A DNA stretch of 64,000 bases, from the NCBI RefSeq assembly GCF_000368625.1, contig NZ_KB849574.1, forward strand, positions 372,001 to 436,000. Reading direction: 5' to 3'. Shown here piece by piece: positions 25,517-34,425 of the stretch (position 1 is its first letter; each line of letters opens with the position of its first letter). A model generated the notes under the pieces. It made no database searches. It was not told the origin of the DNA and worked only from the letters and a program-made list of their open reading frames with translations. This stretch comes from Acinetobacter schindleri CIP 107287. GTDB lineage: Bacteria > Pseudomonadota > Gammaproteobacteria > Pseudomonadales > Moraxellaceae. Made by a program: the position numbers and the translations under genes.

Positions 25517-26884
25517 TCAAAGCACCATTGCCGCAATCCAGCCAAAAATCAGCAATGGAATGTTGTAGTGGATAAAGGTTGGAATCACACTGTCCTTCAT
25601 ATGGTCATGTTGACCATCCATATTCAAGCCAGACGTTGGGCCAAGGGTAGAATCTGACGCTGGCGAACCTGCATCCCCCAGTGCTGCAGCAGTACCAATA
25701 ATGGCAATAGTTGCTTCAGGACTAAAGCCGAACTGAATGCATAACGGTACATAAATGATGGCTAGAATTGGCACAGTCGAGAATGATGAACCGATCCCAA
25801 GAGTTACTAGCAGACCAATCAAGAGCATTAAGAAGGCTGCAAATGCTTTACTTTGACCAATCCATTCTACAGAGGCCTGAACCAGCGCTGGCACCTGATT
25901 GGTTGCTTCAATGACTGAGGCGAAGCCTTGGGCAGCGATCATAATGAAACCAACCAGTGCCATCATACGCATACCGGTAATGATCACATCATCTGCTTCT
26001 TTCCATTTAAAGATTCCGGCACAGCTAAGAATTGCTACGCCCACCAAACCTGCAAGAATCATAGAATCTGAATACAGCTGCACAGCCAGCGTTGCTACAA
26101 CTGCAATCACTGCCATCCAGATGGTGAACTTGGCAATTTGAGGTCGAGCTGCCTGCTGTTCTACGCCCAGTTCGGCAGAAATACTCTGCTGCTGTTCGAC
26201 CTGGATATCTTTATACACACGTGGCTTACGATAGCTGATAAAGATCGCAACCAGCAAACCGATAAACATGCCAAATACAGGAAGCGCCATGGCAGCTGGA
26301 ATCTGGTCATAGGTGATCTGGAAGCCATAAGCTTTACCAAAAGTATTGATATTCTGACCCAAAATATCATTCAGGAAGATTGCACCAAAACCAACTGGAA
26401 TCAGCATATAGGTCGCAACCAGACCAAATGTCAGCAAACAGGCCACCAGACGGCGGTCTAACTGCAAGTGATTAAATACAATCAATAAAGGCGGAATCAA
26501 CACAGGTATAAACGCAATATGCACAGGAATCACGTTTTGAGAGAAGACCGCTGCAATTGCAACAGTTGCAAAAATCATATATTTAACACGATTTTGTGCT
26601 TTAATATCAGCCTCACCTTTTAAGGTACTAATCATCTTATAAGCCAAAAGATCAGGCAGGCCTGAACGTGCCAAAGCTAAAGCAAATGCACCTAAAATAC
26701 CGTAAGCCAAGGCAATTTTAGCACCACCACCCAGGCCATTGTTAAATGCATCTAAAGTTCCCTGGAGGCCTAGACCCGCCAGCAAACCACCAAGAATAGC
26801 ACCAATGACCAGGGCAAAAACCACAGGTACACGTGCCAAGGAGAGTCCACACATGACTCCGATAGCAGCAAGAATCGCAAACAT
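25517..26884 (-). CDS. Na+/H+ antiporter family protein
   Basis: Integral membrane protein of 455 residues with about 11-12 hydrophobic segments. Characteristic pieces include AYGILGAFALALARSGLPDLL, SQNVIPVHIAFIPVLIPPLL and the C-terminal GTAAALGDAGSPASDSTLGP region, typical of the NhaC-like 'Na+/H+ antiporter family' (Nha2). Expected to exchange protons for sodium at the inner membrane; the ion could differ in related carriers. Start ATG 26884. Monocistronic, with its own hairpin. Confidence 0.88.
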   Translation of the reverse strand: MFAILAAIGVMCGLSLARVPVVFALVIGAILGGLLAGLGLQGTLDAFNNGLGGGAKIALAYGILGAFALALARSGLPDLLAYKMISTLKGEADIKAQNRVKYMIFATVAIAAVFSQNVIPVHIAFIPVLIPPLLIVFNHLQLDRRLVACLLTFGLVATYMLIPVGFGAIFLNDILGQNINTFGKAYGFQITYDQIPAAMALPVFGMFIGLLVAIFISYRKPRVYKDIQVEQQQSISAELGVEQQAARPQIAKFTIWMAVIAVVATLAVQLYSDSMILAGLVGVAILSCAGIFKWKEADDVIITGMRMMALVGFIMIAAQGFASVIEATNQVPALVQASVEWIGQSKAFAAFLMLLIGLLVTLGIGSSFSTVPILAIIYVPLCIQFGFSPEATIAIIGTAAALGDAGSPASDSTLGPTSGLNMDGQHDHMKDSVIPTFIHYNIPLLIFGWIAAMVL

Positions 26885-26983
26885 AATGAATTGGGAATGA
26901 GAGAAAGGGAGGTATTTTATCAGAAAATGCGAATAAAAATTCCCCTACATTTTTATCAATCCAAATCCATCTTTGTGATTGGC

Positions 26984-27850
26984 TTAAGCATGCTGCTGAG
27001 TAAACTCACGGATAGACTCTGCAATAAGTTTTGGCTGGCTTAAGATTGCCCAATGATTGGCATCTAGCTCTACCCTGGAAAAGGTTTGCACCCATTTTGG
27101 CATTTCATCAACCAGTTGCGGACTGACGAAATTATCCCGCTTTAGCACAATGGCCTGTACCGGACAGATGGCATAGCGTTCACGGGGTTTAAGCAACCTT
27201 GGAATAAAATTGGCCCGATACAGCCCAACACCATATTTTCCATCTTTGACAATATTCTGGTTCAATGGCAGTCCTTCTTTGCCTTCCAGTTCCCGAATAA
27301 TTTTGCCCCAACGTTCAGGATTGAAAAAATTCCATGCAGTTGGTGCCAGCCAAGGCAATTGAAACATGGCGATATACCAGGACTTGCCTAATTGTTTAAA
27401 AAATCTTGATCGGTTTTGCTTGAACTGATTCCGCATCCAGAAGGCGGCATGGTCCAGACAGGGACCTGAAATCGTGGTAAAGGAAAGAATACGGCCTTCG
27501 AATCTTGGGTCAGTCACCGATTCCCAGGACTGAATCGCCCCCCAGTCATGGGCAACCAAATGAAAAGATTGTGCTGGAAGAACGGCATTCACTACTTCCT
27601 CCAGATCCATACTCAGACGCTCTAGACGATAATCATGGATATATTTGGGAATGGATGAATCCCCTGCGCCACGCACATCATAAGTAACGATAAAATAATC
27701 CGGCAGATAGACAATTACATTTTTCCAGACCTCCTGATGATCCGGATAGCCATGCACCAAAACCAAAGCAGGCTTGCTGATATCACCAAAAGTTCTTACT
27801 GCAAGACGCTGCTGATCACTGGTTGCCACCCATTGAGTTTGTGTTTCCAT
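26984..27850 (-). CDS. Alpha/beta-fold hydrolase (epoxide hydrolase-like)
   Basis: 288 residues with the alpha/beta-hydrolase fold: oxyanion motif VLVHGYPD (H33-G34), nucleophile elbow VAHDWGA with Asp102 rather than Ser, and the catalytic His in DANHWAI near residue 267. An Asp nucleophile in H-D-W-G is the mark of epoxide hydrolases and haloalkane dehalogenases. A helical lid lies between about 125 and 225. Substrate unknown. Divergent from the hotdog thioesterase gene at 27967, with which it shares a promoter region. Confidence 0.86.
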   Translation of the reverse strand: METQTQWVATSDQQRLAVRTFGDISKPALVLVHGYPDHQEVWKNVIVYLPDYFIVTYDVRGAGDSSIPKYIHDYRLERLSMDLEEVVNAVLPAQSFHLVAHDWGAIQSWESVTDPRFEGRILSFTTISGPCLDHAAFWMRNQFKQNRSRFFKQLGKSWYIAMFQLPWLAPTAWNFFNPERWGKIIRELEGKEGLPLNQNIVKDGKYGVGLYRANFIPRLLKPRERYAICPVQAIVLKRDNFVSPQLVDEMPKWVQTFSRVELDANHWAILSQPKLIAESIREFTQQHA

Positions 27851-27966
27851 CTGGTCTTCCTTTATTGTTATTGACCGTTTATTTTATAACTCGGCATGAT
27901 TTATCAATGCCATCACAATTTTGTTGTTCTAGTATGCATAGCTATACAAGAAAAAAGAATGTCAGT

Positions 27967-28458
27967 ATGAGCCTATTACGTAAAATTCAAAGCCTGCCTT
28001 TGGTCACTAAATTTATCTTAAACCGTTATGCACCCTATCGTGGAGCGGGTATCGAAATTGATGAACTGGATTATGCCAACTATCGTATTCGCGTGAAAAT
28101 GCCACTAACTCGTAAAAACCAGAATATTGTCGGCGTACATTTTGGGGGTAGCCTGTATTCCATGGTCGATCCCTTTTACATGTTGCTGCTGATGCATCAT
28201 TTGGGACCAAAATATATTGTCTGGGATAAAGAAGCGACCATCCAGTTCCTCTCTCCAGGCCGCGGAACCGTGTATGCAGACATACGCATTGATGCTGAAG
28301 AAGTGACTACTATTATGAATTTGGCGGCTGATCATGCTCCTGTCTATCGTAACTATCAGGTCGATATTTATGATGATTCAGGTGTGCGTATTGCAGAGGT
28401 AAAAAAGACCATATATATCCGTCGTAAAAAACCTAAGGCTCTCTTTAAAAATAAATAG
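27967..28458 (+). CDS. Hotdog-fold thioesterase-like protein (DUF4442)
   Basis: About 163 residues from ATG 27967; the frame is open upstream but the extra residues overlap the neighbouring gene and do not look coding. NQNIVGVHFGGSLYSMVDPF matches the DUF4442 / YiiD C-terminal hotdog family, where Asn/His/Gly in this loop line the acyl-CoA pocket. Followed by DKEATIQFLSPGRGTVYADI. Probably acts on acyl-CoA or acyl-ACP thioesters. Own terminator. Confidence 0.8.
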   Translation: MSLLRKIQSLPLVTKFILNRYAPYRGAGIEIDELDYANYRIRVKMPLTRKNQNIVGVHFGGSLYSMVDPFYMLLLMHHLGPKYIVWDKEATIQFLSPGRGTVYADIRIDAEEVTTIMNLAADHAPVYRNYQVDIYDDSGVRIAEVKKTIYIRRKKPKALFKNK

Positions 28459-28476
28459 AAATTGGATCAACACAAT

Positions 28477-28504
28477 AAAAGCGCCTGTAAAGGCGCTTTT
28501 ATAT
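28477..28504 (+). terminator. Terminator after the DUF4442 gene
   Basis: AAAAGCGCCT-GTAA-AGGCGCTTTT perfect stem-loop. Confidence 0.9.
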
Positions 28505-28527
28505 ATTAATACCAGATAGGGCTGTGA

Positions 28528-28884
28528 TTAACGTCGTTGCTCAATCGCCGCGCCTGCACCACCGCCGATCGCACCACCGATTGCTGCACCAGCGTTACCA
28601 CCAAAAATACTCTTACCAACGGCTGAGCCCACAGCGCCGCCTACACCACTGTAGGTTGCATTGCGGTTAGAGCCGCCTTGAGTTTTACTTCCGACAGCGG
28701 CACCGGCACCACCGCCAATAGCAGAACCCCAGCCACCGCCGACACTATTACCCACACCACCACCGACTGCGCCACCGAGTGCTGCAGCACCTACACGTTG
28801 ATCACGGGCAGACATATTTTCACAACCTGCTAACATAAAGGTTGAAACTGTCACCGCAGCCACTACGCCAATTAACTTTTTCAT
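28528..28884 (-). CDS. Glycine-zipper lipoprotein
   Basis: 118 residues. Lipobox LAGC with Cys21. The mature part is almost wholly small residues: repeated GGAVGGGVG, IGGGAGAAVG and AGAAIGGAIGGGAGAA patterns, i.e. glycine-zipper motifs, as in the OsmB/SlyB-type 2TM domain. Such proteins insert in or pack against the outer membrane and are often induced by envelope stress. Start ATG 28884 with GGGAGC 7 bases upstream. It lies with two other small envelope genes downstream of rpoC. Confidence 0.85.
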   Translation of the reverse strand: MKKLIGVVAAVTVSTFMLAGCENMSARDQRVGAAALGGAVGGGVGNSVGGGWGSAIGGGAGAAVGSKTQGGSNRNATYSGVGGAVGSAVGKSIFGGNAGAAIGGAIGGGAGAAIEQRR

Positions 28885-29024
28885 GATCCAGCTCCCTGTT
28901 CGATTCCTCTGTCTTATGAGTTAAGAGTAACTGGAATTTAAGGAGCGATTTATAACAAGATGTTAAATCTTGAAACTCCCCTACGCTATTTTGTAAATAG
29001 CACATGAAATTGGATCTTTTAATT

Positions 29025-29567
29025 TTATTCCGCAGTATCTACCATGAGCAAATCACGAGAGGTTGCACCATCTTCAGTTATCACGGTATGCGTTACCTCG
29101 GTTTTATCCGTACCAGTATGTTGCTGCAATTGTAGAGTACGTTTTACAGGTTCAGCCTGATCTTTTTTAAACTCGATCCCTTCAGCATCAATAGTTCTGG
29201 TTTGCTGGAGGATTTCACCGTCCTGCTTCAATGTCGTATTGAATTCAATTTTAGAGGTAGGAACAATCACACCCCCCTTTTGAATCACTGGAATTGACAG
29301 TTTTTTATCCGAGAACTGCCCCAGAGTGTCATCAAATACCACTTCTTTAGCAACAATATCCTTGCCTTTATTGGTGATTTCCAGAATCGTGGCTTCAACA
29401 TGACGTACAGGTTGCTGTCCTTCTACTCGACGCAGCACTTCAGTTTTTAGTACAGGAACCACAGCTTTATCTTCAACCATAATGGTATTGGGCATGGGCG
29501 CTGCAAATGAAACAGTTGAGACTACGAATAATGTGGTAACCGCTAATTTTTTACTTATAGAACGCAT
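29025..29567 (-). CDS. Exported protein of unknown function
   Basis: 180 residues with a signal peptide ending SFAAP. The mature part is rich in Lys, Val, Thr and Glu, predicted mainly beta, without cysteine or recognised motif. SD is GAGGG 4-8 bases before ATG 29567. It is 140 bp from the glycine-zipper gene and 129 bp from the next small lipoprotein; probably separate transcripts. Not recognised. Confidence 0.75.
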   Translation of the reverse strand: MRSISKKLAVTTLFVVSTVSFAAPMPNTIMVEDKAVVPVLKTEVLRRVEGQQPVRHVEATILEITNKGKDIVAKEVVFDDTLGQFSDKKLSIPVIQKGGVIVPTSKIEFNTTLKQDGEILQQTRTIDAEGIEFKKDQAEPVKRTLQLQQHTGTDKTEVTHTVITEDGATSRDLLMVDTAE

Positions 29568-29696
29568 TTTTCCCTCTCAATAAAAAAATAAGACCTGAGC
29601 TTAACAAGCGGCGCTTGTACTACAGATCATCGGTATGGATTAGGATTAATAAGTAGCAATGATCAGTGCCTAAATAGATGTAAAGCTTGTTTTACT

Positions 29697-29912
29697 TTAT
29701 TGAGTAACAGCTTCTGATGTTGCAACGTCATCTGTTTCTAATGGTGCCGCATCCAAAGGTTGAGCTTCTTCATTTGCAGCTGCTTGATCTACAACTTCAG
29801 TTTCATTCGCGGCTGTAGTATCGCCAGGTGCTGTATTTTCTGCTTGATCTTTAGAACACGCTGTCAAACCGAGTGCTAACAGTAGTACAACTGAGATTAC
29901 TAAATTTTTCAT
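29697..29912 (-). CDS. Small acidic lipoprotein
   Basis: 71 residues: lipobox LTAC with Cys19, followed by SKDQAENTAP and a low-complexity tail of Ala, Glu, Asp and Thr with no aromatic residue. A tethered acidic peptide of about 53 residues, probably unstructured. Function unknown. Confidence 0.75.
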   Translation of the reverse strand: MKNLVISVVLLLALGLTACSKDQAENTAPGDTTAANETEVVDQAAANEEAQPLDAAPLETDDVATSEAVTQ

Positions 29913-30018
29913 CTTATTGTTCCCATTTTAAGTTTATGTTTTCCTCAGAAATACTGGCATATTTTAGGGTCTGATTTCAAATCATTGTTTAAAGTCGCTG
30001 ACTTGACAACATCCAGCA

Positions 30019-30050
30019 ATAAAAAAAGCCACCCGAAGGTGGCTTTTTCT
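30019..30050 (-). terminator. Terminator after rpoC
   Basis: AAAAAGCCACC-CGAA-GGTGGCTTTTT stem-loop 20-45 bp beyond the rpoC stop; ends the rpl-rpo transcript. Confidence 0.92.
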
Positions 30051-30066
30051 GATTTAAAGTGTCTGA

Positions 30067-33000
30067 TTACAGACCGTTAAACTCATCATTAAATGCTTGG
30101 CTAAGCGCTTGGTCTACATCAGAGAAGTCATTGTGCAGTTCAAATTCTGCAGCTTCTGCTTCTTGACGACGACGCTCCAAGTGGTAAGCCAGACCTGTAC
30201 CCGCTGGGATCAGACGACCTACAACTACGTTTTCTTTCAGACCGCGTAGATCATCTTCTTTACCTGTTACAGCCGCTTCAGTTAACACGCGAGTTGTTTC
30301 CTGGAACGATGCAGCAGAGATGAACGAGTCAGTAGAAAGTGACGCTTTGGTAATACCCATCAATTGACGTTCAAACTTCGCAGGGAACTTGTTCTGAGCA
30401 AGCAATGCTTGGTTCTCTTGAGCAACGCGGATGTAATCCACCTGTTCGCCTTTGATGAAGCTAGAATCACCACCATCAGTGATTTCAACTTTACGCAACA
30501 TTTGACGTACGATCACTTCGATGTGCTTATCGTTGATTTTTACACCTTGCAGACGGTAAACATCCTGAACTTCGTTCACGATGTAATTGGTCAACGCCAC
30601 TTCACCTTTCAGACGTAAGATGTCATGCGGGTTCTGTGGACCATCAGAAATCGTTTCACCACGGTTCACATGTTCGCCTTCGAACACGTTAATGGTACGC
30701 CATTTCGGAATTAGTTCTTCGTAGATCTCTGAACCATCATCCGGAGTAATTACCAGACGGTTCTTACCTTTGGTCTCTTTACCGAAGCTTACGATACCAG
30801 ACACTTCTGCAAGGATCGCATGTTCTTTCGGCTTACGTGCTTCGAACAAGTCAGCTACACGCGGCAGACCACCGGTAATATCACGCGTACGTGAAGATTC
30901 TTGTGGTACACGACCGATTACATCACCCACACCAATTGTTTCGCCATCACGGACAGAAAGAATTGTGTTTTGTGGCAAGAAGTAGAACTGTTCGCCACCA
31001 TCTACTGTGTCAAGCACAACAGCAGGACGTAAATCTTTACCAGAAGCAGGACGCGCTGTAACAGGCAAGATCTCAACAGTCGTCATACCAGTTGCATCAT
31101 CAGTTTTCGATGTTGCAGTTACACCATCAGCAATCTGGCTGAAGCGAACTTTACCAGCTACTTCTGTTACCAGTGGATGTGTATGCGGATCCCAAGTCGC
31201 CACGATACCGCCAGCCTCTACAGATTCGCCATCTTTCAGCAGAATAGACGCACCGTAAGGGATCTTATAACGTTCACGCTCACGACCTAGATCATCTGCA
31301 ATACCGATTTCACCTGAACGTGAAGTTGATACCAAGTGACCTTTCGCGTGTTGTACAGTTTTCACATTGTGGAAACGTACAGTACCTTTGTTACGAACTT
31401 GTACGCTGTTTGCAGCAGAAGTTCGGCTCGCAGCACCACCCACGTGGAACGTACGCATGGTTAACTGTGTACCTGGCTCACCAATTGATTGAGCAGCCAT
31501 TACACCCACAGATTCACCAGGGTTCACTTGATGACCACGTGCCAAGTCACGACCGTAACATTTCGCACATACACCGAAAGTAGAGGCACAGTTTACAACT
31601 GAACGTACTTTGATTTCGTCAATACCCGCGTTTTCAATAAACGTAGCCAGTTTCTCGTCAATTAACGTGTTACGAGGAAGAAGAACTTCGTCTGTACCCA
31701 CTTTCTTAACGTCTTCAGCAACGACACGACCCAGTACTCGAGTACCCAGGTTCTCGATCACGTCACCGCCTTGAATGAACGGCGTCATCACAAGACCATC
31801 ATAAGTACCACAATCTGGCTCAGTGATGACCAAGTCTTGCGCAACGTCTACCAGACGACGAGTCAGGTAACCAGAGTTCGCTGTTTTCAGTGCTGTATCG
31901 GCCAAACCTTTACGCGCACCGTGTGTTGAAATGAAGTACTGAAGTACTGTCAGACCTTCACGGAAGTTCGCTTTAATTGGCGTTTCAATGATCGAGCCAT
32001 CCGGCTTCGCCATCAGACCACGCATACCTGCCAACTGACGAATCTGAGCTGCGGAACCACGGGCACCAGAGTCAGACATCATGTAAATACTGTTGAATGA
32101 TTTCTGTTTCTCATCTTCACCCTGTTTGTTCTTAACAGTCGTGTAAGACAAGTTGTCCATCATCGCTTTCGCTACCTGGTCGTTAGTACGTGCCCAGATA
32201 TCGACAACTTTGTTATAACGTTCGCCGGCAGTCACGAAACCTTGTTCGAACTGTTGTTCGATTTCACGAACTTCAGCTTCAGCTTTACCAATAATCGCCT
32301 GTTTGTTTGGTGGAATCAGCATGTCTTCCATACCCACAGATACACCAGAGCGTGTCGCTTGACGGAAGCCTAGGTACATCAACTGGTCAGCGAAGATAAC
32401 AGTATCTTTCAGACCCAGTTTACGGTAGCAAGAGTTGATTAACTTCGAGATGTTCTTTTTGGTCATCTCAACGTTAATTTGCTGGAAGTCCATACCTTCA
32501 GGAACAACTTCCCAAAGCAGACAACGACCAGGGGTTGTATCAACAATGATGGTTTCTTGACGACGGTTGCCATCTTCATCAATCACAGTTTGGTGTACAC
32601 GTGCTTTCACGCGAGCGTGTAGATCAACCTGACCAGTTGCAAGTGCACGGTTTACTTCGTGAGTATCCGCGAACACCATACCTTCACCTTTGGCATTGAT
32701 TGCATCACGTGTGATGTAATACAAGCCCAACACAACGTCCTGAGACGGTACGATGATTGGTTCGCCGTTCGCTGGAGACAAGATGTTGTTGGTTGACATC
32801 ATTAACGCACGAGCTTCTAACTGAGCTTCGAGTGTTAATGGTACGTGTACCGCCATTTGGTCACCGTCGAAGTCAGCGTTAAATGCCGCACAAACTAACG
32901 GGTGAAGACGGATCGCTTTACCTTCAATCAGAATAGGTTCAAACGCTTGAAGACCTAGACGGTGAAGTGTTGGCGCACGGTTCAACATGACTGGATGCTG

Positions 33001-34266
33001 ACGGATCACAGATGCAAGTACGTCCCAAACTTCTGGAGTTTCGCGCTCAACCATTTTCTTCGCAGCTTTAATGGTGGTTGCTTGGCCAGATGCTTGTAGT
33101 TTCGCAAAGATGAACGGCTTGAATAACTCAAGTGCCATTTTCTTCGGAAGACCACATTGGTGAAGACGTAAGTTTGGACCTACAGTAATTACCGAACGAC
33201 CTGAGTAGTCAACACGCTTACCAAGTAAGTTTTGACGGAAACGACCCTGTTTACCTTTGATCATGTCTGCCAAAGATTTAAGAGGACGTTTGTTCGAACC
33301 GGTAATTGCACGACCACGACGACCGTTGTCTAACAATGCATCCACAGACTCTTGAAGCATACGTTTTTCGTTACGTACGATAATGTCTGGGGCTGCAAGG
33401 TCAAGAAGACGCTTCAAACGGTTGTTACGGTTGATCACACGACGGTACAGGTCGTTCAAATCAGAAGTCGCGAAACGACCACCTTCAAGTGGCACAAGCG
33501 GGCGAAGATCTGGTGGAAGTACTGGAAGTACGTTCATTACCATCCATTCTGGCTTGTTGTTCGATTCTTTGAATGCTTCCATAAGTTTCAAACGCTTAGA
33601 GGCTTTTTTCAACTTAGTTTCAGAAGTTGTTACAGGAATCTCTTCACGCAGGCGAGAAATTTCGGCTTCAAGATCGATGTCTTTCAACAAATCCTGAACT
33701 GCTTCCGCACCCATTTTCGCTGTGAATTCGTCACCGTGTTCTTCTAAGGCATTGAAGTATTCTTCATCGTTTAGAAGCTGGTATTTCTCGAACGGAGTCA
33801 TACCAGGATCGGTTACAACGTAAGATTCGAAATACAATACGCGTTCGATATCACGTAGCGTCATGTCTAGAAGAAGACCAATACGGCTAGGGAGCGATTT
33901 CAGGAACCAGATGTGTGCAACTGGAGATGCCAGCTCGATGTGACCCATACGCTCACGACGAACTTTCGCAGTTGTTACTTCAACGCCACATTTTTCACAA
34001 ATGACGCCTTTGTATTTCATACGCTTGTATTTACCACACAAGCATTCGTAATCTTTTACTGGACCAAAGATTTTGGCACAAAATAGACCATCACGTTCTG
34101 GCTTGAACGTACGGTAGTTGATGGTTTCAGGCTTTTTAACTTCACCATGAGACCACGACTTAATCATTTCTGGTGACGCAAGACCAATACGGATGCGATC
34201 AAACTCTACTGGAGCATGACCGTCTGAATCCGTCTTTTTGCGCATGATATCGAGCAAGTCTTTCAA
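30067..34266 (-). CDS. rpoC: RNA polymerase beta' subunit RpoC
   Basis: Complete beta' subunit of about 1399 residues. The zinc site [20 protein letters not shown] and the catalytic [12 protein letters not shown] (three Asp binding Mg) are intact. I place the start at a TTG (34266): it gives the family N-terminus [10 protein letters not shown], and GGAG lies 8 bases upstream, whereas the open frame's earlier ATG has no support and would add 16 residues absent from homologues. Forms core polymerase with beta, alpha and omega. Separated from rpoB by an unusually structured 159-bp spacer. Confidence 0.98.
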   Translation of the reverse strand: MKDLLDIMRKKTDSDGHAPVEFDRIRIGLASPEMIKSWSHGEVKKPETINYRTFKPERDGLFCAKIFGPVKDYECLCGKYKRMKYKGVICEKCGVEVTTAKVRRERMGHIELASPVAHIWFLKSLPSRIGLLLDMTLRDIERVLYFESYVVTDPGMTPFEKYQLLNDEEYFNALEEHGDEFTAKMGAEAVQDLLKDIDLEAEISRLREEIPVTTSETKLKKASKRLKLMEAFKESNNKPEWMVMNVLPVLPPDLRPLVPLEGGRFATSDLNDLYRRVINRNNRLKRLLDLAAPDIIVRNEKRMLQESVDALLDNGRRGRAITGSNKRPLKSLADMIKGKQGRFRQNLLGKRVDYSGRSVITVGPNLRLHQCGLPKKMALELFKPFIFAKLQASGQATTIKAAKKMVERETPEVWDVLASVIRQHPVMLNRAPTLHRLGLQAFEPILIEGKAIRLHPLVCAAFNADFDGDQMAVHVPLTLEAQLEARALMMSTNNILSPANGEPIIVPSQDVVLGLYYITRDAINAKGEGMVFADTHEVNRALATGQVDLHARVKARVHQTVIDEDGNRRQETIIVDTTPGRCLLWEVVPEGMDFQQINVEMTKKNISKLINSCYRKLGLKDTVIFADQLMYLGFRQATRSGVSVGMEDMLIPPNKQAIIGKAEAEVREIEQQFEQGFVTAGERYNKVVDIWARTNDQVAKAMMDNLSYTTVKNKQGEDEKQKSFNSIYMMSDSGARGSAAQIRQLAGMRGLMAKPDGSIIETPIKANFREGLTVLQYFISTHGARKGLADTALKTANSGYLTRRLVDVAQDLVITEPDCGTYDGLVMTPFIQGGDVIENLGTRVLGRVVAEDVKKVGTDEVLLPRNTLIDEKLATFIENAGIDEIKVRSVVNCASTFGVCAKCYGRDLARGHQVNPGESVGVMAAQSIGEPGTQLTMRTFHVGGAASRTSAANSVQVRNKGTVRFHNVKTVQHAKGHLVSTSRSGEIGIADDLGRERERYKIPYGASILLKDGESVEAGGIVATWDPHTHPLVTEVAGKVRFSQIADGVTATSKTDDATGMTTVEILPVTARPASGKDLRPAVVLDTVDGGEQFYFLPQNTILSVRDGETIGVGDVIGRVPQESSRTRDITGGLPRVADLFEARKPKEHAILAEVSGIVSFGKETKGKNRLVITPDDGSEIYEELIPKWRTINVFEGEHVNRGETISDGPQNPHDILRLKGEVALTNYIVNEVQDVYRLQGVKINDKHIEVIVRQMLRKVEITDGGDSSFIKGEQVDYIRVAQENQALLAQNKFPAKFERQLMGITKASLSTDSFISAASFQETTRVLTEAAVTGKEDDLRGLKENVVVGRLIPAGTGLAYHLERRRQEAEAAEFELHNDFSDVDQALSQAFNDEFNGL

Positions 34267-34350
34267 TTTTTTTCTCCGTGTGTTGTGGAGATTTTCACTC
34301 AACAACTGGGTCACAAATATTGTTTTTTACTGAAATTTGGGAATTTTAAG

Positions 34351-34424
34351 AATCCCCCTAAATCCCCCTTTAAAAAAGGGGGGGACTTCTCCCCTCTTTC
34401 TCAAAGAGGGGTCAGGGGAGATTT
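34351..34424. repeat. Compound palindromic element in the rpoB-rpoC spacer
   Basis: Two hairpins side by side: CCCCCTTT / AAAGGGGG (34364-34382) and CCCCTCTTT / AAAGAGGGG (34391-34411), bracketed by AATCCCCCT at the left and AGGGGAGATT at the right, which are nearly complementary too. This fits an extragenic palindromic repeat of a type I associate with Acinetobacter genomes; that association was not checked. It abuts the rpoB stop codon. Confidence 0.7.
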
Positions 34425-34425
34425 C

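Noticed and set aside
33352..33747. Long antisense frames in rpoC and rpoB.
   Set aside because: Shadow frames caused by codon bias in highly expressed genes.
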